Origin: Agaricus subrufescens
Taxonomy: Eukaryota > Basidiomycota > Agaricomycetes > Agaricales > Agaricaceae
DNA length: 64,000 nucleotides
Direction of reading: 5' to 3'
Assembly: GCA_029945375.1 (NCBI GenBank)
Contig: CM057067.1
Location: 868,001-932,000 of the forward strand
The position numbers were made by a program, and so were the translations under genes. The notes beneath the pieces are model-generated. The model saw nothing but the letters and a program-made list of their open reading frames with translations. It ran no database searches and was not told where the DNA came from. Numbering within the stretch: the first letter of the stretch is position 1; the number at the start of each line of letters is the position of its first letter. Of this stretch, positions 24,467 through 37,260 are shown piece after piece.

Positions 24467-27400
24467 ATGCACTCGGACGACACCGACATGCAGGACGAGC
24501 AGTCCGTGCCCGTTGCCCCCGCCGCAAACCCTCTCTTCCTCGCCAGCACGCCCTCTGCTGCTGGCTCGCCCGCCCGCGCTCCCCCAGAGACGCCCCTGCG
24601 CGGTGTTACAGCCCGCAGAGCCCTGGGCATGAAAACGCCGAAGAGGACTCCTTTGTTTGCTCGTACGTGCCGGGTTTCTTGATCGTCAGCGGATGGCAGA
24701 CCATCGTTCTAGCCGGCAGCTCGTCGCCACTCGCGTACCCTTCTTCCTCGCCCGCCAAGACTCCCCGGCCAGGCGGCCCCCAACAGGACTCTGATCCTCT
24801 CGACTTTCCGTCGTGCGCCGTCCTTCTATTCTTACCGTATTCTTCTTTCTCAAACCAGATCAAGGAGCCCAATCAAGCCGACTACTCCTCGCAACAGGCG
24901 AGGCGATATCCACTCTTCTGTATCCCTTACTCCTCGTCCTTCCGCTTCCAGATCCGTCGCTCGTCGCGATCGCGGTGATGTAAACCAAAACTCAGATGCC
25001 CTCGATATACCCATGTCCTCGGCCCAGCCGAGCCTCTCTGCTGCTCCCGTACCGACCTCAGATGAGCCGGATGAAATCCGTGCGATCTGGGGTACCACCG
25101 TCAATCTTGGCGATACCATGAAGTCATTCCGCGAATTTCTCAGGGGATTCAAACCAAAATATAGATTGGCTTATAATCGTCAACTCGGTCTCCGCACCCA
25201 GCCTCTGGCTTCTCCAGAACAGGGAGAAACTATTCTTTATGAAGGCTATTTCCGAAGAATGCGACAGACGGGAGAGACGAATCTCAATCTCGATGTCGCC
25301 AACCTTCAAGCATACCCACCGGCGAAAAAGTTATTCAGCCAACTCGTCAAGTACCCGCAAGAAGTCATACCCGCCATGGATCAGGTTGTCAAGGACCTTA
25401 TGTTAGATGTCGCCGATATGGATCAGCAGGAGGGAGCTGAAGGTATGGTCGGTGCAGAAGGTGATGCTGAGATCGCCGAGATTATGGGAAGGATCTACAA
25501 GGTCAGGCCCTTCGGCCTCACGTCCGTCAATATGCGCGACCTGAACCCTACCGGCAAGTCCTCTTCTCTCTTTATATGCACCCATTGACCATTGTTCAAT
25601 ACAGATACCGACAAACTTGTATGCATCAAGGGTCTCGTCATCAGAACAACCCCAATCATACCCGACATGAAAGTTGCCTTCTTCCGTTGTCAGACCTGTT
25701 CCCACACCCTTCAAATTGAAATCGACAGAGGGAAAATCGAAGAACCTGCTCGCTGCCCTAGGGATGTCTGTAACTCTGTCGGTTCTCTGACTCTCGTTCA
25801 CAACCGATGTGAATTTGCCGACCGTCAAGTCATACGTCTTCAAGAAACACCTGATTCGGTCCCTGACGGTCAAACACCGCACACAGTCTCATTGAGTGTT
25901 TACGATGAACTCGTAGACGTCTGCAAGCCTGGTGATAGAGTTGTCGTTGCCGGTATCTTCAGGAGCGTACCGGTTCGAGTCAATCCGAGGCAAAGAGCGG
26001 TTAAGAGTTTGTTTAAAACATATCTGGATGTCGTTCATGTGAGATTGGGGAAGGATAGAGCTGGAGAAGCGTTAGGTTTGGATAAAAGTACCAGACCCGC
26101 GGGCGGTGATCTTGTTCCGGGTGTTGGAAATGACGAAGAACTTGGCAATGCTGATGGTGAGGAAGCAGATGACGACGACATCACTGGCCATCGCAAATCG
26201 ACCAGAGCCGAACTGGAAGCAAAATTGCGTTCATTATCTCAACGGCAAGATATATATGATCTTCTTGCTCGTTCGCTAGCGCCTTCTATTTGGGAAATGG
26301 AAGATGTAAAGAAGGGAATTTTGTTGCAGTTGTTTGGAGGCACGAATAAGAGTGTTGCGAGGGGCGGTGGCGGTGGAGGCCCGAGGTATAGAGGTGATAT
26401 CAACGTTTTGTTGGTTGGTGACCCAGGTGTCAGTAAAAGTCAGATCTTACAGGTACGCCCCATTACTGCTAATTAATGAGCGCTGAGGTATACTAATAAT
26501 TTGATTAGTATGTGCATAAGATCGCACCGAGAGGAGTATATACGTCTGGGAAAGGATCGTCAGCAGTTGGCTTGACAGCGTATGTGACAAGAGATCCTGA
26601 TTCGAAGCAGCTTGTTCTCGAAAGGCGAGTACAGACATCTTCTCAACTGTACTTTGGACTAATTTGTACCCAGTGGTGCCCTCGTGCTCTCCGACGGTGG
26701 TATATGTTGTATCGACGAATTCGACAAAATGTCCGACGCGACTCGTAGCGTCCTACATGAAGTAATGGAACAACAAACCGTATCTATAGCCAAAGCAGGA
26801 ATCATAACAACTTTAAACGCCCGGACGTCGATCCTTGCTGCGGCTAACCCTGTAGGATCAAAATATGATACTGAGTTACCAATAACGAGGAACATTGATT
26901 TGCCGCCTACGTTGATTTCGAGATTTGATTTATTGTATCTTGTGTTGGATAGAGTTGATGAGGGTTTGGATAGGAAATTGGCTGGGTTCTTGGTTGGGTT
27001 GTATTTAGAGGATGTGCCGAGGAACGAGGAGCTGGATATATTGGTAAGTCATGGGTGTTTTTTTCAACGAAGAGTGCAGTTTGAGCTAATAGTTCAATGC
27101 AGCCATTACATGAATTATCGGCCTACATTTCATATGCCCGATCAAGTATTCACCCCATCATAACTGAAGCGGCATCTACAATACTAGTGACATCCTATGT
27201 CGAAATGCGTAATCTCGGCTCCGACCCTCGATCGTCCGAAAAGCGGATAACAGCGACAACTCGACAGCTTGAATCATTAATTCGTCTTTCGGAGGGTCAT
27301 GCACGAATGCGATTCTCTCCATTCGTCGAGGAAATCGACGTGGTGGAGGCGTACAGATTAATGCGTGAAGCTATCAAAACCTCAGCTATGGATCCACGTA

Positions 27401-27708
27401 CTGGGAAGATTGATATGGCGCTTCTTACGACGGGGACATCGTCTGGTGCGAGGAAGTTGCATGAGGATATGCGGAAGGCGATTGTGCAGCTTTTGGATAG
27501 GGACGATTCAGATGTGGGGAAGAATGCGAGGTCGAGTAGGGGGGTTAGGTATATGGATTTGGTTAAGGCGTTTGGAGAGCAGAGTTCGATTAAGGTTGAT
27601 TTGGTTGAGGTTGCGGAGGTGTTGAGGGAGTTGGAGGGAGAGGGAGTTGTTAGGGTTAGTGGTGGGTTTGGGGAGAGAGGTTTTGTTAGGAGGATTGTTG
27701 AGGGGTAG
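24467..27708 (+). CDS. MCM4: DNA replication licensing factor MCM4
   Basis: Seven exons join in frame: 24467-24662, 24713-24812, 24859-25553, 25605-26452, 26509-26624, 26674-27043 and 27103-27708, giving 976 aa. The Ser/Pro/Thr-rich N-terminus ([19 protein letters not shown]) is typical of MCM4. Then come the N-terminal OB domain with a zinc motif (FFRCQTC, then CPRDVC), [19 protein letters not shown], Walker [10 protein letters not shown], Walker [10 protein letters not shown], the arginine finger SRFDLLY and a C-terminal winged helix. It is one of six subunits of the MCM2-7 replicative helicase and works in the nucleus. Introns 3 (25554-25604) and 5 (26625-26673) use GC donors (GCAAGT, GCGAGT); only these keep the conserved protein frame. 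Pieces of this gene recur downstream as pseudogenes. Confidence 0.95.
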
Positions 27709-27869
27709 ATGGGGAGGTTATTTCTGTTTGTATGTACTAATTATATGTGTCTTTTTTGTAAATCGTGCTATAGTTGGATCAATTCATTGATGCTTCTTGA
27801 TACTACCGATCTTTATTAGTGGAGAGTCAGTAGTGACGTTTAGATGGTAATGATTACCATCCAGGAAAT

Positions 27870-28130
27870 AGGGCGCTGAACGGTCAACGGACAGACTGTC
27901 CATGTCAGCACCTACTACCGTCTGATAGGGAAAACTGTACAATGATGGTGGGGCCCGCAACCCGGTGCATAACGGATAAACAATCTGATTCTTTCATTCA
28001 CGTATAGATAAACGGACGGGCTGTCCATATCAGTAGCTACCGTCTGATAAGGAAAACAGTTCAGTAATGGTGGAACCCGCAGCCTGGTGCATAGCGGATA
28101 AACAATTAACTCTTTCATTTACGTAGAGAT
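27870..28130. repeat. Two-copy direct repeat, ~127 bp
   Basis: Two adjacent copies share GGACRGRCTGTCCAT, CTACCGTCTGATA and GGTGCATARCGGATAAACAA, beginning near 27888 and 28014. They are non-coding. Each copy contains a small palindrome around GGACAGACTGTCC. Confidence 0.6.
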
Positions 28131-30315
28131 ATCACCTACCGCCGATACTGAGTAGATAAACGCTGTAGATTCATCGAATCTCGGTTCGTAACAACCCTCA
28201 TTGTCTCTGTACGCGTGCAAATCGGTGGTTAATTCATTTATACGTATGCCAAGAGTATTTTACGAAACGATGCGGTGACAATGCAAATTATATGTTGACT
28301 CCGAGTCAGAGTGAATTGACTGAGGGTTTCTGGAAGCGGCAGTGAATTTTGGCTCCATTGAAGGGTTTCTTTCTCACCGAAACTGAGTTGAACTTTGATC
28401 AAAACAAAAAACCCTGAGCGATTTTTTCTGGGGATCTCGGCAGGCTGGGATCTCGTTAGGTTTTGAGTGTTGGCCCACGTAATTCTACTAGATGGTATAT
28501 GCTAGATCCGAAAAAAAATGGAGTTCCCTGAGGGGGTGGTGGTGGAGTGGGTTCCTTATTTCAGGGGGTGGTGCACCGACGGTATTGGATGGTATACTGG
28601 GTGTATTGAATGCTGGCATCACCGATTTCATTGGTAGGCCGGTTTTGATGGCCATAAACTTTCCATTTCAGATTGAACATTTTTTCAGTATACACGATAA
28701 ACCTTCAGCCCGTATTGAGATTTACTGATGAAACTTGATATGCAGGGGGCTGCTAGCGAGATTTGGACGATCCGAGCTTGTACCATCGTACAAGGTTTTC
28801 GGCAAGTCTGGGCCCGCCGTACTGTTGAGTATTGGGAAAATTCACACTCAACGGTCAAGCTGAGAGTATTCCACTTTAATGGATCTGTTTTGATTGTCTG
28901 GCCACTTTGCCGCGGTGAGAAGTGTATAGGGCCGGGCTACTTGGAGTATTGATACCTCTCAAGCAACAACAGGGTGTGCAAGAACCATTAATCATTGAAT
29001 TAATCAAAGCTGCGACGCTGAGAGCTGAGCGCTGAGCTGCCATCAAAAGCTGCCAGCTACTGCCAACTGCTGTGTATGACATCCAGCGGCTTTAGTTGAT
29101 ATGCAGCTTTGCATAACATGGAACTCTTCAGTGATTTATCAGAATGTAAACCGCGTCGTTGTGCTTCATGGGAGACAATTAAATCTGCGTATTCTTCGGA
29201 GGTTATCCGTGTGAAATTGGCAAACGGACGACTGTTGGTATGATCATTGATCAACCACGGCTTTGTTCTTGTTTAGTAACCCCTTTCATTGTTATCACCT
29301 GGATATATTCAACGTAACCATCGTGTAGCTCCCTTCAAAACCGCCTGACTGTAACCTGGAGGATTGAAAGCACAAGTGAATGGTACATCTTATAGCCTGA
29401 TGGCGTTTTATACTCGTCTGAAACTGCCTGAATACCTGTAACTTGACCACACACACAGCACTTCGCTCCCAGAACTCTCCCGCTTTCAAATTTACCTCCG
29501 GGCTCGCGGAACATCATTACTGCATTATATGCATAGTAGTATATAGCTGATGGTGAAGCCGACGAAGCCTAAGTGACTTAGCCCTAGATATGATTATCTC
29601 CGCCTGAAGAGGAATACAAGAGGCATCGAACTACAGGCAGGGCTATACCCGGTTTATCCTAGGTGCTCAAGTAGCGTGTGTGGGCTTGATATCGGCGGCT
29701 TCTGATCTTCTAGGCATTTCGATCTGCTCCTCCAATTCTTACCCTACATCAAGTAACCAAATCGAGCCACCCGGCAACACTGTACAATAGACGGTGCCAC
29801 ATTCTTTCGTTTCTTTCATCATCCCTCCGGTTTCTGATTCGCCTTTTATCGTGATCACAAGTGGTGTTAACCAAACTTGTTTCGACGTCTCAGACATAAC
29901 CATGCTCACAGCCTCATCAATTCTCTCTATTGTGTCAGTACCAACTTCGGAGAGGTCGGACGCGTTTCGCATTTATCTAAAGGATATACTACTAGGTCGG
30001 GTCATCATTACATCTTTTCAGTGGTGTGCGACCATACCCGGTGTGAAAATTGTTCTTACATCCCCTTGGGGTGGAGGGGTAGGATTGAATGCAGTAAGAT
30101 ACTTGGGTTTGGAGTTGGTTGTTCTGGTTTGTTCGGGGGGCCATAACCGACACATGCAACCAACAATGATACTGAACTAATCGCGGATATCGAGAGAGTA
30201 TCTAGGACAGTCGAGTCTAACTTGGTCAGTCTTAGTAGGTTTCGTACTCAGGGATTTAACCTTGTGTCATGGCCTATGGATGATTACCCCCTCTCTTTCT
30301 TTTTCCCTGGTAAAA
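28131..30315. other. Intergenic before the DUF6533 array
   Basis: No confident gene. From about 29200, and clearly from 29545 to 29760, the sequence matches the spacer blocks at 32850-33110 and 41600-41880, with words such as GGTGAAGCCG, AAGCCTAAGTG and ACCCTACATCAA. It is the oldest or most diverged copy of the recurring spacer. A minus frame at 29972-29739 (77 aa, ending GGSIWLLDVG) is protein-like but unrecognised. Confidence 0.4.
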
Positions 30316-31996
30316 ATGTCTGCAATGGAAGGGCTAGTCGCGGTTGGAGACTCGTTCCTGCCAGTGGGTAATGAGTTCTTGACGATCATTACTCATATCA
30401 TTGTTGGTAAGGTGAGTTTCATAATAGTATGTTATCGATTCTCCGAGGTGCTACTTTTCTGTCATAGTGGATCAATAGTAAGTACTTTATCCTCAGTCGC
30501 AGGAGGATGAAAACCGAAATTTTTGATATAGTGGCTGCAGCCGTTGTGGTCGTTAGTCACTATGCACAGTCTCGCAATTTATGTTTGAATCTTATATATT
30601 ATAGGTTTATGAGTGGTTTATCACCTTGGACATGGAGATCCAATACATTTGGTATAATAATACAACTCAAAAGCCCGGAATTTCAACCAAAGTCTTCTTC
30701 CTTTTGAATCGATATGGTATGGTTATAGATTTGGTTTTTGATTTTCTTCGTAGGTTGATATCCTCTTTGTGAGCGGCATGAGTGTTAAATTATGATCAAG
30801 GTGACCATAGTGTGGACGTTGAGTTGTGTTCAACTATCCTTCAAGTTTCGGGCGGTAGGTCCTACCGTACTTCTCTTCTATGAAAGACTAGAGAAAAACA
30901 ATAGCTGCTACGGTATTTGGCACCTATGCCTCTGAATGTGAGTTCTTCCTTTACCTGATAAATTACCATTCAGTATCTATGCCTCTCATATTTTACTCTA
31001 CGGGATCTAGATATACTGGCTCTCCGTGTCTGCGCCATATGGAAAATGAACAGGATCGTTATTTTCTGTCTCGCGATAACTTACATCGGGAAGGTTACAT
31101 ACACGTTGATGGCTTTTTATTCCATGCTACGTGCTGTGAAATGTGTGTACTTGGTCTCTACTTGTGCCCGCGCTCTTCATTCATGAGTTTTTCTGTAGTT
31201 TTTACGCTTTTGCCACTCGGAGGCTGCTTAGCCAATACACATGGTTCGACAATGTGGATACTGTATACGTTGCTATCAATTTATGATACAGGTTTGTTTT
31301 CTTGCTGTCTTTTTTTAATCTCCTACCGACATTTGACTCTTGCTTCTCTTGCCAGCAATGGTTATTTTGATGGTATACCCAACAATTCGAAATTGTAAGT
31401 GGACAAAACGAGACCCTCCACTCGTAACTTAGATAAGATTGCAATTTTAAAAGATAAATCTTTCTATGGAAGAACCAAACTAGTGCGACATGTTTATGAT
31501 GAGGGTGCGAGATTGTCTCTCCTTACATATCATTGGCGCATTGCTCTTACTGATGTTGGGTAAGGTGTTATCTTTTACGTGTTTCTCCTTCGTGAGTCTT
31601 TCTTTTCTTTTTTTTTGAGATGATTTAGTCGTTCATTGTGTTCAGTGGTCGATATCGTCTCCGTAGCCTTGCAAGAAACCGTGGTATGACATACTTCAGT
31701 GAAACTGCTTTTCGCCAATTGATTGATTTGATTATTGTGATTTCTTTGTCTGCGGCCTAGCGCGATAACATATTTTTCTTTCCAAGGTATAACCCAATCG
31801 CTACTCATTTTCGCACCATTTCACCTATTTAAATGCTTCTTTCTGTAGCCCCGCACGCCTGTTGCGATCGATACTCGCCACTAGAACGATATTACATCTC
31901 CGTGAAATTTCTTCACAAGAAGTACGTGTACGCAGTACCGTAGTCATGAGCAATCTCAGGTTCCACAGATCAGCTGGTGAGGAGACTGAAGTATGA
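30316..31996 (+). CDS. DUF6533-type multi-pass membrane protein, paralogue A
   Basis: A fourteen-exon model of about 310 aa. Exon 1 is 30316-30411 (MSAMEGLVAVGDSF), followed by micro-exons 30468-30477 (10 nt) and 30532-30551 (20 nt) and exon 4 at 30605-30749. Exon 4 carries the family hallmark VYEWFITLDMEIQYIW and NRYGMVIDLVF. Further exons give LALRVCAIWKMNRIVIFC, FFTLLPLGGCLANTHGST, AMVILMVYPTIRN, LVRHVYDEG and VIFYVFLL. The last exon ends SPARLLRSILATRTILHLRE and stops at 31996. Several hydrophobic segments predict a membrane protein. DUF6533 proteins are expanded in Agaricomycetes and have no settled function. Intron 3 uses a GTTAGT donor where the paralogues have GTAAGT-like sites. Confidence 0.8.
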
Positions 31997-32159
31997 ACAT
32001 AGAGTAGATTAAGCTGTGTGTGCGCTTTGTTATCTCCGAGCAGCTAATGATTCCGTTCTGAGGGAATTGCTAGCCTGAATAGAAGTGAAATTGTTGATTG
32101 ACCCCTACACCTCAGAACCCATGATCGTGTCAAAGCGTCCACAGATTCACCAGCTAGAA

Positions 32160-32525
32160 TATTGGCGATACGATTTACTACCCTTTTTTCCAAACGACTC
32201 AGAGGTCAGACCGGTTATCGCAGGAATGGGCGTTTAGATGACAGACTAGGAAATAGTAGGGCTACCGAAACCCCGCTTATGGATCTACGTACTCGAAAAG
32301 TTGCCACGGCGCTTCTCACGACGAGATGGTTTGGATGTAGGGAGTAATCTTGGACCGAATAGAATATTCAGGTTATGGATTTGGTCCAGACTTTCCTGGA
32401 CAGACTTCTACGCTCATGTTTAAGATTGCCTTAGTGGAGGTGACGGAAGTGTCAAAGGAGCTAGAGAAGAATTGGTTTGTAAGCGAAATTCACAGTGAAA
32501 TGATGATTCGGCGAGTCATTGGAGC
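32160..32525 (+). pseudogene. MCM4 3'-end fragment
   Basis: Decayed copy of the MCM4 C-terminus. MDLRTRKVATALLTT (near 32281) corresponds to [15 protein letters not shown]. The stretch near 32423-32470 (KIALVEVTEVSKELE) corresponds to [16 protein letters not shown] stop and frame changes separate the two. Confidence 0.7.
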
Positions 32526-32989
32526 ACCGAGCATGTCCAACGACTCACGCCGTGTGTCTCGGGAAGTTATCTAAAAGGTATCCGTGTGACAAAGCTAAGC
32601 AGACTGAGGCCCGAACAACGGCAGCTTTGTTCTCGTTTCCTCTCTCCTTCCCATTATCATCGTCACCTATGTCACGTAACCCTCGCCACCTTCTTATTCC
32701 TCCAGAACAGCCCTCGCTAGCGTTCGCATCCCGGGGCATCGATGAGCCGGACTGTGGGAGTGGAATTCCCGCTTCGAGGTACCTTTGGTCTCTCGGCATA
32801 TGGTAAATCCATTATACTACGTTATATATCCAGTGGCATGAAACCAATGACTGATGGTGCAACCGACTAAAGCCTAGGTGGCATAGCCTCAATATAACTA
32901 TGTGCACCGTCGTAAGGCATTGATGCTAGAGGCAGAGTCTATGCCAGATTTGTCTGCTGGCCTCATTCATCGGCGCCTCGTGAGGGCTC

Positions 32990-33450
32990 AAGGGCTTTGG
33001 TACTTGCATTATCACGCCTAGTCCTGGTAGCTACAGATTTCTGTTGCTCTCAACTTTCCGCCAGTGGGTCGCCTTTCTGCTCTCCGTTCTTTCTGCTTTC
33101 TCACCCTACATCAAATCAAGCTAGATGCCTTCACAAGGTAGGCAATATGAATCTAATACCTGATGCTCGGTCGCGATTACGGTGATACAGACCAGAATTC
33201 CAACATCCTTAGCATGCACGTGTACTCAGCCGAAGTTTCACTGCCATGCCTTTTGTCAGTTTGGGTGGCGTCGTAAAGTCATTCTTGGTAGCCGAGGAAT
33301 TGGCAGGAAGGTGTTGGAAGTATAATGAATGCAGCGGGTGCTGGTGAAGTTGTAGAAATCCTGGAAGGAATCTGTGAGGTCAGGCTATTTGACCCTATAC
33401 GTCTGAATATCCATTGCTTGAGTCCCGCCGGCAGTCCCTTGATTCTGCTC
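32990..33450 (+). pseudogene. MCM4 5'-part fragment, first copy
   Basis: The order matches MCM4 from exon 2 to the end of exon 3. CTCTCAACTTTCCGCC and following match the exon 2/intron 2 text. GGTCGCGATTACGGTGATAC matches the ARRDRGDV region. GTCGTAAAGTCATTC matches the MKSF region. GCGGGTGCTGGTGAAGTTGT to GTGAGGTCAGGC matches the [14 protein letters not shown] region. Intron-derived sequence is retained, so this arose by DNA duplication. Many frame breaks. Confidence 0.7.
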
Positions 33451-33828
33451 TTCATTGTTCTCCCATCCGTCGGCCATTACTCAACCTGGGCAGCTTCGTG
33501 TCCACAAAAGATCTCGCTATTTCGATTAGGCTGATCTTAATTGTTTTGATTTCCCACTAGAAGCATGCAGACGTACAATCGAATTCAGTGAGGCACTTCT
33601 TGTGGTGAGTCAGTTCTTGTACTTTGTTCGCGAGTATAACTGATACATGCCATAAAACAAGGACCGGATGAACCGTGGATATTGGGAAAGTATACTAAAA
33701 TTAGATGGGCCTTAGTAGGCATCATGCCCGTGGATTTAATGTCTTATCATGGAGCAGAAGAGTCCTCCACTTCTCCGCTTCTTTCTCCCTTGTCTACTTC
33801 TTGTCTAGAGCACTATAACTCGGGATTA

Positions 33829-35520
33829 ATGGAGATTCCAAGCTCATCTCAACCAGGGAGTGAGGAGGCATTGACGACTGTTTCGTATGCCGTTATTGCG
33901 AACGTGAGTTTTTTAGATAATATATTATCAAATTCTGAAGATGCCACTCCCTACCCTAGTGGATGAAAGGTCAGTATCTTCTTGCAATTACAGGAGGATG
34001 CTAAAACATTGAACTGACGGTTTTGATGTAGCAGCAGCAGCAGCTGTTGCCGTAAGACACTATACACATCCTCATAGTCTAAGGTCACACGTATAACAGG
34101 TCTATGAGTGGTTGATCACTTCCGACATGGAGGTCCGGTTGATGTGGTGTAACAATACAAGTTGGAAACCAAAAATTTCGACGAAACTGTTGTATTTTGT
34201 GAATCGATATGGTGTGGTTGTGGATCTGATTTTGACTATGCTCCGTGAGTTGAGAAAAACATTTTTCCTAGTTCAGTGAGAGATAGAACTAATAATTCGG
34301 CTTGAAGACTCTTCTCCCACGAATCTGAAGGTCGAGTTTTGTAGCGTTATGATTTATACAGTTGGGGGTGCGTTCTCACCGTACATTTGAAAATCTCAAA
34401 AAGCAAACACACTTCTGAATGATAGCCACCACTATACTGGGTTCAGTTCTCTCTGAATGTAGGTTCTTCCTTCACAAATGGAACTGCTTCTCATCATCTT
34501 CTCTATTTGACCCAGACATACTCATATTACGCGTTTGCGTTGCATGGAAGATGAACAAGATCGTTATCGTCTTTCTCGCAACAAGTTGTATTGGCATGAT
34601 TGCTTATGCCCTGACGTATTATTATTTGGGATTGCGTTCCGTGAAAAGTGTGTTAATTTTCCCTGGGCCTGCATTTTACACTCATATTTTTTGTTGCCCC
34701 TTTCAGTCTATACACTTCCACCGCTTGGAGGGTGCTTTGTCGATACTCACGGAGGGTCAGTATGGACAACGTATATGATAATTCTTCTTTATGATACAGG
34801 TCTATCATTACTTATTTATTTTTGGATCTCACTCCTCACGCTGACGTTCAATTGTTGTTAGCGATGGTCACCTTGATGGGATATCCGACAATAAAGGAGT
34901 GTAAGTTTCTGACATCAAAATGTAGACTCATGACTCATACAGGTTTGCCTTTTTCACAGATAGATCTACTTATGGCAAAACAGAACTAATGAGACGTGTT
35001 TATGATGAAGGTAAAAGGCTTTCTTTTCATCAACGTATACTATTGGCATATGATACTGACTAATTCTATTTAAGGAGTCGTCTTCTATGTGTTCCTGGTC
35101 TGTGAGTGGTACGCCTTTCTGAAGCTACATGAGATGACTTTGGTTCACCCTAGTGATTGAGACTGCGTCCTTGGCTTTACAATTGGTGTGATATATCTCA
35201 TTACAACTACTTCTAGTCCTTTCCAGCTGACTGATCTCACGAAATTGATTTCTTTGCTTTTTTTGTACGACAGTCGAATATCATCGATGCCTTCCCAATG
35301 TGAGTCTCCCCGATAACTCGTTTCCCCACCAATTTATCCTATCTGACTCTTATCATTTCGTAGTCCTTCTCGCATTTTACGATCAATATTAGCTTCCCGA
35401 ACTATGCTACACATGCGTGATTATGCTTCTCGAGAAGCTGCCATAGGGAGCACTACCAAGAGTATGAGCAATATCAGATTCAGGTCAGAGAATGAGTGGG
35501 AGAGCAAAGTAGAGGCATAG
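33829..35520 (+). CDS. DUF6533-type multi-pass membrane protein, paralogue B
   Basis: Same 14-exon plan, about 300 aa. Exon 1 is 33829-33903 (MEIPSSSQPGSEEALTT), with micro-exons 33960-33969 (TGGATGAAAG) and 34032-34051. The signature reads VYEWLITSDMEVRLMW and FVNRYGVVVDLILTMLR. Downstream pieces are LRVCVAWKMNKIVIVFLATS, TLPPLGGCFVDTHGGS, AMVTLMGYPTIKE, LMRRVYDEG and VVFYVFLV. The terminal exon ends ENEWESKVEA at 35520. Every exon junction I checked keeps phase, so the gene looks intact. It is closest to paralogue C, with which it shares intron sequence, indicating a recent duplication. Function unknown; a membrane location is inferred from the hydrophobic segments. Confidence 0.8.
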
Positions 35521-36985
35521 AGTAGACGATGGGTTTTATGAGTTTTGAGAAGTCCGTGTTTGTTGAGGTAAAACATCCTTGTCGTACTTTCCACTTTTGA
35601 CAGCCACAGAGGTACTGTAGAATTCGTGGAATGTTATTAGGCCGAGCGAAAAAGTTCCATTGGAAAAACAGATATAATTTGCGTTGGGTAGGCTCTGGTC
35701 AATCCACATTTGTAAGTGAGGCTTTGTTGTCTGGCTGCTTCGTGCTGCCAAAATTATGATTGAAGCAATAGTTCGAGGCCCAGAGCGAGGGAAACATGCT
35801 GCCAGCGACATCCTGAAAACCATAGCCGCCACTCACTGATCCGGCAGAGGGTATGTAAGACAGGAACATATAGCGGAGCCATCGTGTAGTCGTGTAGGAT
35901 CTGAAGTCCTGGTGACTCAATTTCTATGGATTGAAATAAGGCAGTATGCAGTGAAAGCTAGGTGAACTTCTCTTACAACCTTGCTATGTCGCTACTCAAC
36001 CCTAGGTGGCCCTCCTCTGCCGCCACTACCTCCACATCTACCACCAAGACTAGGTTGAGTACTCGTTACTTCCTCTTGATTGCGAAAGCAAAGAGCTTGA
36101 GCCGGCTGTGCCTGTAACAAAGCGGCAGTGGTTTTTGGCAGTCATTCTCCGCAATGACGGATCTTCCCGGGACTGCGAGGAGACACAGTTACCAGCACTA
36201 GTTGGCCTGGAGTATTGAGCCCTTAGACAGATATAGCTGCTCTTATTCGCTCCTTCCCCTTTCTTGACGCCTTCAACATGTAGATCGGTCTCCGAATATC
36301 TTGAACATAGACTACAAGCTGGCCTTTCACGTTGTAGTCATACTGTAGCAATAGGCACGGGCAATGATGGTTGCGTTATCAGCCTGGCCTTCATCGTTTG
36401 GCGATCCCCGGGGAAACAGAAGCAGAGGAAAGTCTAATGCCATCTGGAAAAAATGATGGTTTGGAGGTATGATGACACCGGAGTAGGTTTGTCGACTGTG
36501 TCTACGCTGTGAACCTGGATCTGTTTTGGCAGTGCTTCATAAGGGATTCCCACCGTCCTGTACTGAGAGTTCCTAGGTTTCATAACGTTCTGTGAAGTAT
36601 CTTGAGTCCACATAGCGTTTTTCCGGTAGTGCTTTCATTCATTATCACGTCCAGAAGGGTGAAAGGTGATGTAGGTATGAGCAGAACAAAGGGCTTGTAT
36701 AAGCTGGGTTAGGGCTTAGCTGATCCGAAACTTGATATCGTTTATTTGTGCTCCCGAGCTATGAGAGTCTCTACTGTTTTTCTGCATATTTCTTCGAACA
36801 CCCCCAATATCTCATACTCTCTGTGAGATAAACTATACAGGTAGACGATGGGTCGTCCATACTGGGTGACCCGACAACACCCCAACCCCGTCCTTACTGC
36901 CTAGAAACCTGGAGGTCTCAAATATCCGGGTTTTTCCGCTCTCTCCCACTCACAATGCCCGAGATCGCAGTGTAGTATTCTCATT
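35521..36985. other. Spacer, no recognised gene
   Basis: The part at about 35530-36100 is homologous to 44310-44960 behind paralogue C, so it was copied with the gene. Neither copy has a preserved frame. The rest (36100-36985) shows no supported feature. Confidence 0.4.
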
Positions 36986-36989
36986 GCAT

Positions 36990-37260
36990 ATCTTCGTCTA
37001 CCCGGCATCCTGTGGAGGTCACACCCGACATGAGAGTCGTTTTCTTCCGCTGTCGTGGCTGTTTGCATACCCATCCTGATACCGTAAATTTTCATCGGCC
37101 TTGCAGAAGCTCATGCACAAATGCAATGCTCTTCGTTCATCAAATAAATCGAAGTAATCGAAGCACACAGATTAATGCGCGGAGCTATCAAAACCTCGGT
37201 CACTATGGATCGATGTACTGCAAAAATTGATATGGTACCTTCTATGAAGGGACCCAAGTG
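36990..37260 (+). pseudogene. Internally deleted MCM4 fragment (zinc motif fused to C-terminus)
   Basis: TPDMRVVFFRCRGCLHTH (near 37023) matches MCM4 [18 protein letters not shown]. About 90 bp later the sequence jumps to GATTAATGCGCGGAGC and on to CTATGGATCGATGTACTGC, which match the [19 protein letters not shown] region. All the ATPase-coding sequence between is missing. Confidence 0.7.

Noticed and set aside
29739..30180. Overlapping frames on both strands before paralogue A
   Set aside because: Neither shows a recognised motif or consistent splice joins, and the region overlaps the recurring non-coding spacer.
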